A stretch of DNA of 64,000 nt from CAWCFV01 sp963794995 (GTDB lineage: Bacteria > Actinomycetota > Actinomycetes > JACCUZ01), in assembly GCA_963794995.1 (NCBI GenBank), contig CAWCFV010000002.1:1178001-1242000 (forward strand), written 5' to 3'. Shown piece by piece: positions 54,981-63,992 of the stretch. The notes under the pieces are model-generated. The model had not been told where the DNA came from and did not search any database. It saw only the letters and a program-made list of their open reading frames with translations. Positions within the stretch are counted from its first letter, which is position 1. Every line of letters starts with the position of its first letter. The translations under genes and the position numbers were made by a program.

Positions 54981-55235
54981 TCAGACCTTGCGGGTCTTGT
55001 CCAGGACGCGGGCGACCGGCAGCGCCCGCGCGCTGTCCTGCTCGGCCCAGGTGCGGTGCTCGCAGCGGTGGCAGGAGGTGAACTCGACCGGCGACCCGTC
55101 GGTGAGGTTCATGGCGATCCGCGTGACGCGCTCGCTGCCGCAGGCGCGGCAGGAGGCGCCGGACCGGGCTCCGGGCTGGGTCAGGGAGCCGAGGGGGACG
55201 TGCACGGTGCGGGTGGCGGTGCTGGTGCGGGCCAT
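54981..55235 (-). CDS. Small zinc-ribbon-like protein
   Basis: 84 residues. Two Cys pairs, CRACGSERVTRIAMNL and SCHRCEHRTWAEQ, form a C-x2-C...C-x2-C zinc-binding motif with 22 residues between the pairs. N-terminal RTVHVPLGSLTQPGARSGA and C-terminal LPVARVLDKTRKV are less certain. ATG at 55235. A short conserved actinobacterial protein before manB; function unknown, perhaps nucleic-acid or protein binding. Confidence 0.72.
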   Translation of the reverse strand: MARTSTATRTVHVPLGSLTQPGARSGASCRACGSERVTRIAMNLTDGSPVEFTSCHRCEHRTWAEQDSARALPVARVLDKTRKV

Positions 55236-55401
55236 GAGGACGCTGCTCTCTTCGGATGGGCGATGACAGGTGGTGCGCGGGCGCCGGCCGGCAGGGTGCG
55301 GCGGCTCCCGAGGACGAACAGGTGCATCGACCGGTCCCGCGGAATCCTTGACTTTCCGGCGTGTCGCGACAAAACGGACACGTGCCCCCGTGCTGCTCGG
55401 G

Positions 55402-55749
55402 CTACTCGGGGCTGCGGAGCATCCGCAGGTGGCCGCGGCGGCCGACCTCGATCGGCTCGGGCGCCCGCTCCGGCGCGGGGCGGGCGGCCTCCCGCACCGC
55501 GTCGGCCAGCGCCTCGAGGTCGTCACTGGTCGGCCCGAGGTCGGCGGGGTCCGGCGCGAGCCGGAGCACCTCCCAGCCGCGCGGGGCGGTGAGCCGCTCG
55601 GAGTGCGCGACGCACAGGTCGTAGCAGTGCGGCTCGGCGTAGGTCGCGAGCGGGCCCAGGACCGCGGTCGAGTCGGCGTAGACGTAGGTGAGGGTGGCGA
55701 CAGCAGCCTTGCCGCACGCGGTGCGGGAGCAGCGTCGGACAGGACTCAC
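55402..55749 (-). CDS. DUF3499 family protein
   Basis: 115 residues, GTG at 55749. The family sequence RRCSRTACGKAAVATLTYVYADSTAVLGPLATYAEPHCYDLCVAHSERLTAPRGWEVLRL contains four Cys and two His residues (C-x4-C ... C-x3-C plus H-x1-C, H-S) and is thus a likely zinc protein. Same place as Rv3258c next to manB. A gap of 166 bases to the zinc-ribbon gene shows no clear element. Function unknown. Confidence 0.88.
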   Translation of the reverse strand: MSPVRRCSRTACGKAAVATLTYVYADSTAVLGPLATYAEPHCYDLCVAHSERLTAPRGWEVLRLAPDPADLGPTSDDLEALADAVREAARPAPERAPEPIEVGRRGHLRMLRSPE

Positions 55750-55849
55750 GCCCGAACGGTAGCGACCGGGACCGTCATCGACGTGGAGCGACGCGCCCCG
55801 CGCGCCCGCCGTCGCCGCCGCGCCCGGCCGCCTCCCTACGCTGGCACCC

Positions 55850-56287
55850 GTGCCACGCCTGCCTCCGGCGACCCGCCGCCGCCGTGACCGCCGCAGCCGC
55901 GGGCTGCGCGGACCGCTGCTCCCGGTCGGGACACCGGCCGCCCGCAGCCGCGCCGAGCGGTTCCACGACCTGGCCCTGGAGGAGTTCGCCCGGGTGGGCC
56001 GCCGGTTCGGCGCCGAGCTCGCCGGGGTCACGGTGGACGTCGAGGACGTGCCGACGCCGGAGGTGGAGGACGTGCGGCTGTTCCACCTGCGCGCCGGCAC
56101 CGGGGAGGGGGACGCGGGTGGCGCAGCCCAGGTCGTGCTGCACCGGCGCCCGCTGGAGTCGCGGGCCCGCGGGGTCCGCGCGCGGGAGGACCTGGTGCGC
56201 GCCGTGGTCGTCGAGGCGGTCGCCGAGCTGCTCGGTCTGGCACCCGAGGACGTCGACCCGGACCACGACGCCGACGGCCCGTCCTAG
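55850..56287 (+). CDS. Metallopeptidase-family (minimal zincin-like) protein lacking the HExxH motif
   Basis: 145 residues. The fold is recognised from RSRAERFHDLALEEFARVGRRFGAELAGVTVDVEDVPTPE, then VVLHRRPLESRARGVRAREDLVRAVVVEAVAELLGLAPEDVDPDHD. In active relatives this helix is HExxH; here it is VEAVAE, without both His residues, so zinc peptidase activity is doubtful. Same place as Rv3259. It begins divergent from DUF3499 and converges with the DUF5719 gene. ATG/GTG choice: GTG at 55850. Confidence 0.78.
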   Translation: MPRLPPATRRRRDRRSRGLRGPLLPVGTPAARSRAERFHDLALEEFARVGRRFGAELAGVTVDVEDVPTPEVEDVRLFHLRAGTGEGDAGGAAQVVLHRRPLESRARGVRAREDLVRAVVVEAVAELLGLAPEDVDPDHDADGPS

Positions 56288-56291
56288 CCGG

Positions 56292-57883
56292 TCAGTCCGC
56301 CGTGCGCAGGCCGGTCGAGAGGTCGGCCAGGACGCGCGGGACCGCGACGGTGAAGCGCCCCGGCTCGACGGGCTCGGTGGTGAGCAGCGGCCCGCGGGCG
56401 TCGGCCTGGGCGAGGGCGCGCACCGCGTAGACCGGCCCGGACCCGGGCAGCGGGACGACCGTCACGGCGAAGGTCGCCGCGGTGCTCACCGTGCCGAGGT
56501 CGAGGACCACCTGGCTGGTCGCGGGGACCCGGACCTCCAGCGCGGTCCCCGTGGCAGGCGCCAGCGGGGCGACGCGCACCGTGGCCGCGTCCCCGCTCGT
56601 CGCGAGCATCAGGGTGCTGGTGACGCCCTCGCCGGTGCGCGCCTGGGCGACGGTGCCCGGGGTCGCGGGGCGCAGCGGGCGCCCGGCCGAGGTGTAGGCC
56701 ACGTCGGTGAGCCCGCCGGCCCCCGGGTCGACCTCCGGGGAGCCGGCGACCGGCTCCGCGGTGGCGCGGGCCAGCAGGCCGGCCGTGACGGGGACGTCGG
56801 AGTCCAGCGACACGGCCACCGGGTCGGTGCCGGCGTACGCCGCCAGGTCGACGACGGCCACCGATCCCGCCTTGACCTCGAGCACGTCGAGCCCGGCGGG
56901 GGCGAAGGAGCCCGTCTCGGTGACCAGGCGCAGCTTGACGATCGCGTCGGACTCCCCCGGCGCGACGACCTGCAGCACCCGCTCCCCGGCGCCCCCGGTC
57001 ACGCCGGCGACCAGCTGCTGCCGGGCCGGCGCCGCGGCCGGGGGCACCCAGTCGGCACCGCGCGGGGTGAGCCCGTCGATCTGCTGGTCGCGGACGGCGG
57101 CGGAGACCCGGCCGGTCCGCGCGTGCACGTGGACCGCGAGCACCGAGGTGCCCGGCGCCAGCGCGTCGAGCAGGACGACCTCCTGGGCCCCGGCCGCGAC
57201 CGCGATGCCCCGGCCGGCAGGGGCATCCAGCGGCCCGTCCGGCCCGTACAGGCTCAGGTCGACGACGGCGGGCGCGGCCTCGGGGTTGCTCAGGTACACC
57301 CGGCCGCGTTCGCCGACCACGGCCCCGCTGCCCACGAACCAGAAGTCGCCGGCCGGGGTCGCGCAGGTCGTCCCGAGGAGGCCGCGGGCGGCCTCGACGG
57401 CGCTGGTGGTCACCAGCGAGGCCGCCATCCCGGGCGCGGCGGCCCCGGTGGCGCGGGCGACCAGCGGCCCCCCGTCGGCGGCCGCGGCGACGGTGCCGGA
57501 CGCGCCTACCGCGACGTCGCACCGACGGCACCGACGGCACCGTCGGAACCGGCGGAACCAGCCGCCCGCCTGCGGGTGAGCGGGGCGAACCCGGCGCCGC
57601 CCGCCGCCACGGCCGGCCCGTCGGTGCCCTCGGGCAGCCCGGGGGCCGCCACGCTGAGCAGCGACGCGGTCTTGTCGTCGGCGGCCGGGTCGGGGCAGAC
57701 CCCGGTGGCCTGGGCGACCGGCACCTCGGGCCGGGCCGCCGACCCGACCGGCGCCGCCGGTGCCGGCGCCGGCGCCGTGAGGTCGGCGGTGACACCGAGC
57801 CCGGCCAGCAGCACGAGCCCGGCCACCAGGGCCGCGCCGGGGCGCGCGGCGAGTCGCGCGACCAGCCGGGGCGGCGGCCTCAC
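56292..57883 (-). pseudogene. DUF5719 family membrane-anchored protein, broken by a frameshift
   Basis: GTG at 57883 overlaps the glycosyltransferase stop. N-terminal membrane anchor LVARLAARPGAALVAGLVLLAGLG and VAQATGVCPDPAADDKTASLLSVAAPG read to a stop at 57506. The rest is in another frame: DVAVGASGTVAAAADGGPLVAR, then LLGTTCATPAGDFWFVGSGAVVGERGRVYLSNPEAAPAVVDL, to the stop at 56292. The break is in the tandem-repeat region 57518-57535 (CACCGACGG repeats), so loss of one base by slippage is a simple explanation. Secreted cell-envelope protein of unknown function. Confidence 0.8.
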
Positions 57884-60800
57884 GACCGCACCCCGGGCGT
57901 CACGTCGGGCAGGTCGGGCAGGTCGGGCAGGTCGGGCAGGTCGGCACCGTCGGGCTCCTCGTCCACCTGGGCGCCGGCCTGCGGCAGCGCCAGCACCGCG
58001 ACGAGCACCAGCAGCGCGAGCTGGGTCCACAGCAGGGCGCTGCGTGTCCCGTGCGCGAAGGTCAGCGACAGCCGGCCGCCCTCGGCGGGCAGCTCGAAGG
58101 CCTGAGCCCAGCCGGCGTAGCGGGCCGGCCGCAGCGGGACGCCGTCGACCGTCGCCCGCCACCCGTCGTCCGCAGGGTCGGCCAGGACGAGCAGGCGACC
58201 GGCCGCCCCGTCGGGCACCCGGGCCCGGGAGCCGACCTGGCCGGCCGGCAGCGCGAGCGCCCGGGGCGGCGCGCCGTCGGCCTCGACGACGGGGGCGTCG
58301 GGACCCAGGACCCGCAGCCGGGCCACCCGGTGGTCGATCCGCCACAGCCGCGCGTCGTCCTGCCCGCTGACCTGCACGATCCCCGGCACCGAGTCGATCG
58401 CGCGCACCAGCCGGCCGTCGTCCGGGCCGGTGAGCAGGACGAACCGGATGCCGTACGGCACGAGCCGGCCGGCCGAGTCGCCCCCGCGTCCCGAGGCCAG
58501 GTCGGCGACGGCCGCGTCGAACCCGGGGACGGGCTCCGGGGCGAGCTCCGCGTCCCCGGTGCGCGGCCCGTCGGAGCGCAGCACGGTGTAGGCCAGCCGG
58601 CCGTCGTCCCGGACCCGCAGGGCGAGCGTCCGGGGGCGGGCCGGCTCGGCGCCCTCCGCGGCGACGAACGCCGGCAGCAGCAGCGGGTCGCGCCGCTCGA
58701 GCGGGACGCCCGCCCCGGTGACCGCCCACCAGCCCGCCGCGAGCACCGGTGCGGCCACGGCGGCGGCGAGCACCAGCAGCGCGGCCGGCTGCCGCCATCC
58801 GAAGCTGGAGCCGGCGACCCGGGCCCGGGCCCCGGTGGCGCCGACCACCGCCACCACCACGAGCGCGGCACCGGCGACCAGCATCAGCGCCCCCGGCCAC
58901 GGGGCGGCCGGGACCTCCAGGGTGGGTGCGGACACGGTGGTGCGCGCCAGGGCGAGGGCTCCGGCGAGACTGGCCAGGGCCACCAGCCAGCCCAGGAGCA
59001 CCACCCGTCGATGGTCCCGGCGCAGCAGGGCGGCCAGGGCGCCCAGCAGGACCCCGGCACCGGCGACGAGCGGGGGCAGGCCGGGCCCGCCGGGGTGCAG
59101 CAGCAGCACCTCGAGGCCACCGAGGTCGCGCTCGGAGAGCCCGGGCCCCGGCAGGCCGGCCTCGAGCAGCAGCAGCTGCGGCCGAGCGACGAGGGTCGGC
59201 AGCCACGGGAGCAGCAGCGCGGGCGGGACGAGCACGACCGCGGCGGCCCGCGGCAGCACCGGGCGCCGGACGGCTCCTGTCACCAGCACCGCCGCCGCGC
59301 CGACGACCCACACGAGCGGCACGAACGCCGTCATCACCGCGAGCAGCAGCCCGCCGGTCCACGCGGCCCGCCACCCGCGTGCCCCGGCGTCGGGGGCGAG
59401 CGCGCGAAGCAGCACCAGGACCAGCAGCGGCAGCAGCAGCGCCACGACCACGGTGCCGAGCCGGCCGGCCGCCACCGCCGCCACCAGCGGCGGCAGCAGG
59501 GCATAGGTGACCGCCCCCCACAGTCGCAGCGGCCGGGACGCGGGCACCCGGCGCAGGGCCGCGTACGCCGACAGGCCGGCCAACGGCACCGCACCCAGCA
59601 GCAGGAGGTCGACCGCCCGCTCGGCGCCGCCGAGCAGCGCGGTGGCCAGCAGCGCGAGCACCGCGAGGTAGGGCGGGGAGGCGGTGTCGCCGCCCAGCCC
59701 CACCGGGTGCCACCCGGCGAGGTAGCCGTCCCACAGGGCCCCGGCCGTCGCAGGGGCGGGCAGCAGGGCGCCGCCCATCAGGCGTCCGTCGCCGACGAGG
59801 TCGCGGGTCGCGACCGCCGCGAGGACGGCCAGCCCGACCCCGAGCAGCAGCGACGGCTGGAGCAGGACCCGGCGCAGCAGGCCGACGCCGGAGGACGGCA
59901 GGTCCTCGGCGTCCTCGGAGGTCGGTCCCGTCTCCCCGGCGTGGGCTGCCCCGGCCGCGGCCGACGCGCGGTGCCGCCCGCCCAGCGCGTCACCCGCCCG
60001 GGTCCCGAGGAAGATGCTCAGGCTCTCCATCGCCTGCCGGACGCCGGAGCCGGGAGGTGCCAGCAGCGGTGAGACGCTGCGTGCGGTCACCCGGCGGGTG
60101 CGGCGGCGGGACAGCCGCGCCTGCACCAGGCGGTCCGGGCGGCCGACGACGGAGAGCAGCGCCAGCAGCTCGTCGGCGGCGTGCGCCGGGCGCTTCCCGG
60201 CGACCAGGCCGAGGACCCGCACCAGTGTGCTCACCGTGAGGCGCACCACGGCGACCGGCAGCCGCAGGAGCGGCAGGTTGGCCAGCAGGACGTACAGGGC
60301 GTGCCGGCGGTCCAGCCGGTGCAGCCGTCCGCCTGCCGCGTGGGCCGGCCGGCGGCGGCGGGCCCCCGCCTCGGCGTGGTGGACCACGGCGTCGGTCACG
60401 ACCACGACGCGGTGCCCCGCGAGGTTCGCCCGCCAGCCCAGGTCGACGTCGTCGCGCAGCAGCGGCAGCTCGGGGTCGAACCCGCCCAGCTCCTCCCAGA
60501 CCTCGCGGCGCACGAGCATCCCGGCCGAGCCGACCGCGAGGACCGCGCGGATGCCGTCGTGCTGCCCCTGGTCCTGCTCGCGACGCTCGAGACCGGTGTC
60601 CCGGCGGCCGCTGCGGGAGATGGTCACCCCGGTCTCGAGCAGCAGCCGGCGGTCGCCCAGCCCCCGCACCTTCGGACCGGCGATCGCGACCTGCGGGTCG
60701 CGGGCGAGCTCGGCGAGCAGGTGCTCGAGGGCGTCCGGCGCGGGAGCGCAGTCGTCGTGCAGGACCCACAGGACGGGCGAGACCGCCGGACCCGGCACGA

Positions 60801-61092
60801 CGACCGGCGCCTGCGGGACCCGCCCCAGGGCCTCGCGCACCGCGTCCCCGAAGCCCGTGCGGTCCGGGAGGCTGACGACCCGGTCGGCACCGAGCCAGTG
60901 GACGAGCGCCCGCAGGGTGGCGGACTCGTCGTCGGCGCCGCTGGTGTCGGCGGCGACGACCACGTCCGGCGGCCTGGTCTGGGCGGCGAGCGCGGCCTCG
61001 AGCCCGGGCAGCCACCGGGTGCCGTGGTGGGCGACCACCACGGCCACGACCGCGGCGCGGCCCGGCGTGCTCGGGGTGGGTGGCGTCGTCAT
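57880..61092 (-). CDS. Large membrane glycosyltransferase (GT2 with multiple membrane segments)
   Basis: 1070 residues. N-terminal GT2 domain (about 1-260): VVAVVVAHHGTRWLPGLEAALAAQ, SPVLWVLHDDCAPAPDALEHLLA (DD motif), GIRAVLAVGSAGMLVRREVWEELGGFD, LLRDDVDLGWRANLAGHRVVVV. A linker with SLSIFLGTRAGDALGG follows, then about 11 hydrophobic segments between about 400 and 770 and a beta-rich extracytoplasmic domain near 800-1010. The C terminus contains DLPDLPDLPDLPD, encoded by a 9-base tandem repeat (57904-57940). Such enzymes transfer sugars to envelope lipids; acceptor unknown. Confidence 0.86.
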   Translation of the reverse strand: MTTPPTPSTPGRAAVVAVVVAHHGTRWLPGLEAALAAQTRPPDVVVAADTSGADDESATLRALVHWLGADRVVSLPDRTGFGDAVREALGRVPQAPVVVPGPAVSPVLWVLHDDCAPAPDALEHLLAELARDPQVAIAGPKVRGLGDRRLLLETGVTISRSGRRDTGLERREQDQGQHDGIRAVLAVGSAGMLVRREVWEELGGFDPELPLLRDDVDLGWRANLAGHRVVVVTDAVVHHAEAGARRRRPAHAAGGRLHRLDRRHALYVLLANLPLLRLPVAVVRLTVSTLVRVLGLVAGKRPAHAADELLALLSVVGRPDRLVQARLSRRRTRRVTARSVSPLLAPPGSGVRQAMESLSIFLGTRAGDALGGRHRASAAAGAAHAGETGPTSEDAEDLPSSGVGLLRRVLLQPSLLLGVGLAVLAAVATRDLVGDGRLMGGALLPAPATAGALWDGYLAGWHPVGLGGDTASPPYLAVLALLATALLGGAERAVDLLLLGAVPLAGLSAYAALRRVPASRPLRLWGAVTYALLPPLVAAVAAGRLGTVVVALLLPLLVLVLLRALAPDAGARGWRAAWTGGLLLAVMTAFVPLVWVVGAAAVLVTGAVRRPVLPRAAAVVLVPPALLLPWLPTLVARPQLLLLEAGLPGPGLSERDLGGLEVLLLHPGGPGLPPLVAGAGVLLGALAALLRRDHRRVVLLGWLVALASLAGALALARTTVSAPTLEVPAAPWPGALMLVAGAALVVVAVVGATGARARVAGSSFGWRQPAALLVLAAAVAAPVLAAGWWAVTGAGVPLERRDPLLLPAFVAAEGAEPARPRTLALRVRDDGRLAYTVLRSDGPRTGDAELAPEPVPGFDAAVADLASGRGGDSAGRLVPYGIRFVLLTGPDDGRLVRAIDSVPGIVQVSGQDDARLWRIDHRVARLRVLGPDAPVVEADGAPPRALALPAGQVGSRARVPDGAAGRLLVLADPADDGWRATVDGVPLRPARYAGWAQAFELPAEGGRLSLTFAHGTRSALLWTQLALLVLVAVLALPQAGAQVDEEPDGADLPDLPDLPDLPDVTPGVRS

Positions 61093-61123
61093 GCGGCGTC
61101 CACCCTAGGGGGAGCGGGAGCGG

Positions 61124-61387
61124 CTAGACCGCGGACTTCTTGAGGCGGCGACGCTCGCGCTCCGAGAGCCCGCCCCAGATGCCGAACCGCTCGTCGTTCA
61201 TCAGGGCGTACTCGAGGCACTCGGCGCGCACGTCGCAGCCCAGGCACACCTTCTTGGCCTCGCGGGTCGAGCCACCCTTCTCCGGGAAGAAGGCCTCGGG
61301 GTCCGTCTGGGCGCAGAGCGCGCGCTCGGTCCAGTCGTCCTCGGCCTGCTCGTCCGCCACGTCGATGAGCGGGAACACCTCGCCCAT
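61124..61387 (-). CDS. whiB: WhiB-family transcriptional regulator (WhiB2/WhmD type)
   Basis: 87 residues. The four Cys ligands for a [4Fe-4S] cluster are in ALCAQTD...KKVCLGCDVRAECLEYAL (C-x22-C-x2-C-x5-C), with the turn GIWGG and the basic tail SERERRRLKKSAV for DNA or sigma-factor contact. The arrangement with fbiA and the metallopeptidase gene matches WhiB2 (Rv3260c), a septation regulator. ATG at 61387 has GAGGAGG just upstream, and a SigA-like promoter is visible. Confidence 0.95.
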   Translation of the reverse strand: MGEVFPLIDVADEQAEDDWTERALCAQTDPEAFFPEKGGSTREAKKVCLGCDVRAECLEYALMNDERFGIWGGLSERERRRLKKSAV

Positions 61388-61459
61388 GGCTGTGCCTCCT
61401 CGACCCTGTCCGGCGCCGGTCCGCTCTCCCGCGGGCGGCCACCGAATGACACTGGTGGA

Positions 61460-61489
61460 ATTACACGCGCGTCGGTCCGGCCCCGTCAA
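61460..61489 (-). promoter_or_regulatory. SigA-type promoter of whiB
   Basis: On the minus strand TTGACG (61489-61484) and TGTAAT (61465-61460) are separated by 18 bases, close to the housekeeping consensus. Start of transcription would be about 61452, giving a leader of about 65 bases. The stretch is relatively A+T-rich for this genome. Confidence 0.65.
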
Positions 61490-61504
61490 GCCGGACGGTG
61501 ATAT

Positions 61505-61520
61505 TCGTCCGAACGGACGA
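61505..61520. promoter_or_regulatory. Inverted repeat upstream of whiB -35
   Basis: TCGTCCG-AA-CGGACGA, two 7-base arms with a 2-base centre, 15 bases upstream of the whiB -35 and about 50 bases before fbiA. It may be an operator for either gene. No regulator identified. Confidence 0.4.
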
Positions 61521-61569
61521 TGCGCTCCCGGCGTGTCGCGGCCGGCCGCGGCCGGTCAGACTGTGCCCC

Positions 61570-62598
61570 ATGACTCCCGGCGCTCCCCCCGGTCCGCACG
61601 TCGTGGTGCCGGCCGGCGGCATCGGCGCCGCGCGCTTCCTGCGCGGCCTGCTCGCCGCCGCCCCGGAGCTGCTCGGGGGTCCGGCCCGGGTCACCGTCAT
61701 CGGCAACACCGGCGACGACATCACCCTGTTCGGGCTGCGCGTCTGCCCCGACCTCGACACCGTCATGTACACCCTCGGCGGCGGCATCCACGAGGAGCAG
61801 GGCTGGGGGCGCGCCGGCGAGACCTTCGCGGTGAAGGAGGAGCTGGCCGCGTACGGCGTCACGCCGACCTGGTTCGGGCTGGGCGACAAGGACATCGCGA
61901 CCCACGTCGTGCGGACCCAGATGCTCGACGCCGGATACCCGCTGAGCCAGGTCACCGAGGCACTGTGCCGACGGTGGGGGCTGCCGGACCTCGGGGTGCG
62001 GCTGCTGCCCATGAGCGACGACCGGGTGGAGACGCACGTGGTGATCGACGACGCCGCAGCGCCCGGCGGGCGCCGGGCGGCCCACTTCCAGGAGTACTGG
62101 GTACGCCTGCACGCCGAGCCGACCGCGCACGAGGTCGTCGCCGTCGGGGCGGACACGGCCACGCCCGGTCCGGGCGTCCTGGAGGCCCTCGCCACGGCCG
62201 ACCTGGTGCTGCTGCCGCCGTCGAACCCCGTCGTCAGCATCGGCACCGTGCTCGCCGTGCCGGGACTCCGGGAGGCCCTGGCGGCGACGCCGGCCCCGGT
62301 GGTCGGCCTGTCGCCCATCGTCGGCGGGGCACCGGTGCGCGGCATGGCCGACCGGGTGCTGGCCGCCATCGGCGTGGCGAGCTCGGCCGGGGCCGTCGCG
62401 CGGCACTACGGCGCGCGGGCCGACGGGGGGCTGCTCGACGGCTGGCTCGTCGACGAGTCCGACGCCGCCGAGGTCGAGGGCGTCGAGGCGGCGGGGATCA
62501 CCTGCCGCGCGGTCCCGCTGCTGATGCCCCACGTCGGGTCGGCGACCGCGATGGCCCGCTCCGCCCTCCGGCTGGCCGCCGAGCTCACCCGGGCATGA
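61570..62598 (+). CDS. fbiA: 2-phospho-L-lactate / phosphoenolpyruvate guanylyl-transfer enzyme FbiA (CofD)
   Basis: Joins the guanylated three-carbon unit to the deazaflavin Fo, giving (dehydro)F420-0. 342 residues. Seen: PAGGIGAARFLRGLLAA (glycine-rich N terminus), VIGNTGDDITLFGLRVCPDLDTVMY, PTWFGLGDKDIATHVVRTQ, MSDDRVETHVV, and LLPPSNPVVSIGTVLAVPGLREAL with VVGLSPIVGG. These are the conserved blocks of CofD/FbiA. ATG at 61570; stop overlaps fbiB by ATGA. The pair shows the organism makes F420. Confidence 0.95.
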   Translation: MTPGAPPGPHVVVPAGGIGAARFLRGLLAAAPELLGGPARVTVIGNTGDDITLFGLRVCPDLDTVMYTLGGGIHEEQGWGRAGETFAVKEELAAYGVTPTWFGLGDKDIATHVVRTQMLDAGYPLSQVTEALCRRWGLPDLGVRLLPMSDDRVETHVVIDDAAAPGGRRAAHFQEYWVRLHAEPTAHEVVAVGADTATPGPGVLEALATADLVLLPPSNPVVSIGTVLAVPGLREALAATPAPVVGLSPIVGGAPVRGMADRVLAAIGVASSAGAVARHYGARADGGLLDGWLVDESDAAEVEGVEAAGITCRAVPLLMPHVGSATAMARSALRLAAELTRA

Positions 62599-63890
62599 GC
62601 GGGTCGCTGCTGGTCCTCGCGCCCGACGGTGTCCCCGAGGTGGGCCCGGGCGACGACCTCGCCGTGCTGCTCGTCGACGCCCTGGCCGCCGAGGGAACGG
62701 CCCTGGCCGACGGCGACGTCGTCCTCGTGACCTCCAAGGTCGTGTCCAAGGCGGAGGGCCGCGCGCTGCGCGTCGACCGCGAGGAGGCCGTCACCGCGGA
62801 GACGGTCCGCGTGGTCGCGCGCCGCGGCAGCACGCGGATCGTCGAGACCCGGCACGGGCTGGTCATGGCCGCCGCCGGCGTGGACGCGAGCGGTACCGAG
62901 CCCGGCACGGTGCTGCTGCTCCCCGTCGACCCGGACGCGTCGGCGAGGGCGCTGCGGTCCCGGCTGCTCGAGGTGGCCGGCGCCGACGTGGCCGTGCTGG
63001 TGACCGACACCCTGGGCCGGGCGTGGCGCACCGGCCAGACCGACCAGGCGATCGGGCTCGCCGGGCTGGCTCCGCTCGACGACCTGCGCGGACGCGACGA
63101 CGGGCACGGGAACGTGCTCACCGCCACCGTGGTGGCGGTCGCCGACGAGATCGCCTCGGCCGGCGACCTGGTCAAGGGCAAGCTCGGGCGCCGGCCGTTC
63201 GCCGTGGTGCGCGGGCTGGCGCACCGCACCACCCGGGAGGACGGGCCGGGCGCAGCCGCTCTCGTGCGCCCGGCGGCCGAGGACATGTTCCGCCTCGGCG
63301 CGCACGACGTCGTCACCTCCCGGCGCACCGTCCGCTCGTTCACCGCGGAGCCCGTGGACCCCGAGGCGGTGCGCCGTGCGGTGGCGGCCGCCGTCACCGC
63401 CCCCGCGCCGCACCACACGACGCCGTGGCGCTTCGTCGTCGTCGACGACCTCGAACGGCGCGAGCGCCTGCTCGACGCGATGCTCGCGGCCTGGGTCGCG
63501 GACCTGCGTCGGGACGGGTTCACCGACGAGCAGGTGGCGCGCCGTACCCGGCGCGGTGAGGTGCTGCGCGGCGTGCCGTGCCTCGTGGTGCCGTGCATGG
63601 TGCGCGACGGCATGCACGACTACCCCGACCCTGCCCGGTCGACGTCCGAGCGGGAGATGTTCCTCGTCGCCACCGGTGCCGGCGTCGAGAACTTCCTCGT
63701 CTCGCTGGCCGTCGACGGGCTGGGCTCCGCCTGGGTCAGCAGCACGATGTTCTGCCGTGACGTGGTGCGGCGCGAGCTGGACCTGCCCGAGGACTGGGAC
63801 CCGATGGGCGCGGTGGCCGTCGGGCACCCGGCCGGCCCGGCCGGGGAGCGGCCGCCGCGCGACCCGGAGTCGTTCATCCTGCGGCGCTGA
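62595..63890 (+). CDS. fbiB: Coenzyme F420-0:L-glutamate ligase / FMN reductase FbiB
   Basis: 431 residues with two domains. N-terminal CofE-like ligase (about 1-235): DGDVVLVTSKVVSKAEGRALRV, ETRHGLVMAAAGVDASGTEPGTVLLLP, VLVTDTLGRAWRTGQTDQAIGLAGL. It adds glutamates to F420-0. C-terminal nitroreductase-like domain (about 245-431): SRRTVRSFTAEPVDPEAVRRAV, PAPHHTTPWRFVVV, FLVSLAVDGLGSAWVSST; in mycobacteria this FMN domain reduces dehydro-F420. Coupled to fbiA. Confidence 0.95.
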   Translation: MSGSLLVLAPDGVPEVGPGDDLAVLLVDALAAEGTALADGDVVLVTSKVVSKAEGRALRVDREEAVTAETVRVVARRGSTRIVETRHGLVMAAAGVDASGTEPGTVLLLPVDPDASARALRSRLLEVAGADVAVLVTDTLGRAWRTGQTDQAIGLAGLAPLDDLRGRDDGHGNVLTATVVAVADEIASAGDLVKGKLGRRPFAVVRGLAHRTTREDGPGAAALVRPAAEDMFRLGAHDVVTSRRTVRSFTAEPVDPEAVRRAVAAAVTAPAPHHTTPWRFVVVDDLERRERLLDAMLAAWVADLRRDGFTDEQVARRTRRGEVLRGVPCLVVPCMVRDGMHDYPDPARSTSEREMFLVATGAGVENFLVSLAVDGLGSAWVSSTMFCRDVVRRELDLPEDWDPMGAVAVGHPAGPAGERPPRDPESFILRR

Positions 63891-63901
63891 CCGCGCCGAC
63901 C

Positions 63902-63955
63902 CTCGGCGGCATCGGCGGCATCGGCGGCATCGGCGGCATCGGCGGCATCGCCTAC
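63902..63955. repeat. Tandem 9-base repeat (ATCGGCGGC)
   Basis: After the fbiB stop, CTCGGCGGC is followed by four ATCGGCGGC units and two diverged units (ATCGCCTAC...), all in period 9. Plus-strand reading would give (Ile-Gly-Gly)n, minus-strand (Ala-Asp-Ala)n or (Met-Pro-Pro)n. No start codon that I trust is in frame on the plus strand, and the window ends before a leftward gene could be identified. Confidence 0.75.
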
Positions 63956-63969
63956 ATCGCGCGGAAGTC

Positions 63970-63992
63970 GCGGCCCGCGAAACGCGGGCCGC
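63970..63992. terminator. Hairpin after fbiB
   Basis: GCGGCCCGCG-AAA-CGCGGGCCGC, a perfect 10-base stem with a 3-base loop, 80 bases after the fbiB stop. Probably ends the fbiAB message; lies beyond the tandem repeat. No T-run. Confidence 0.6.
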
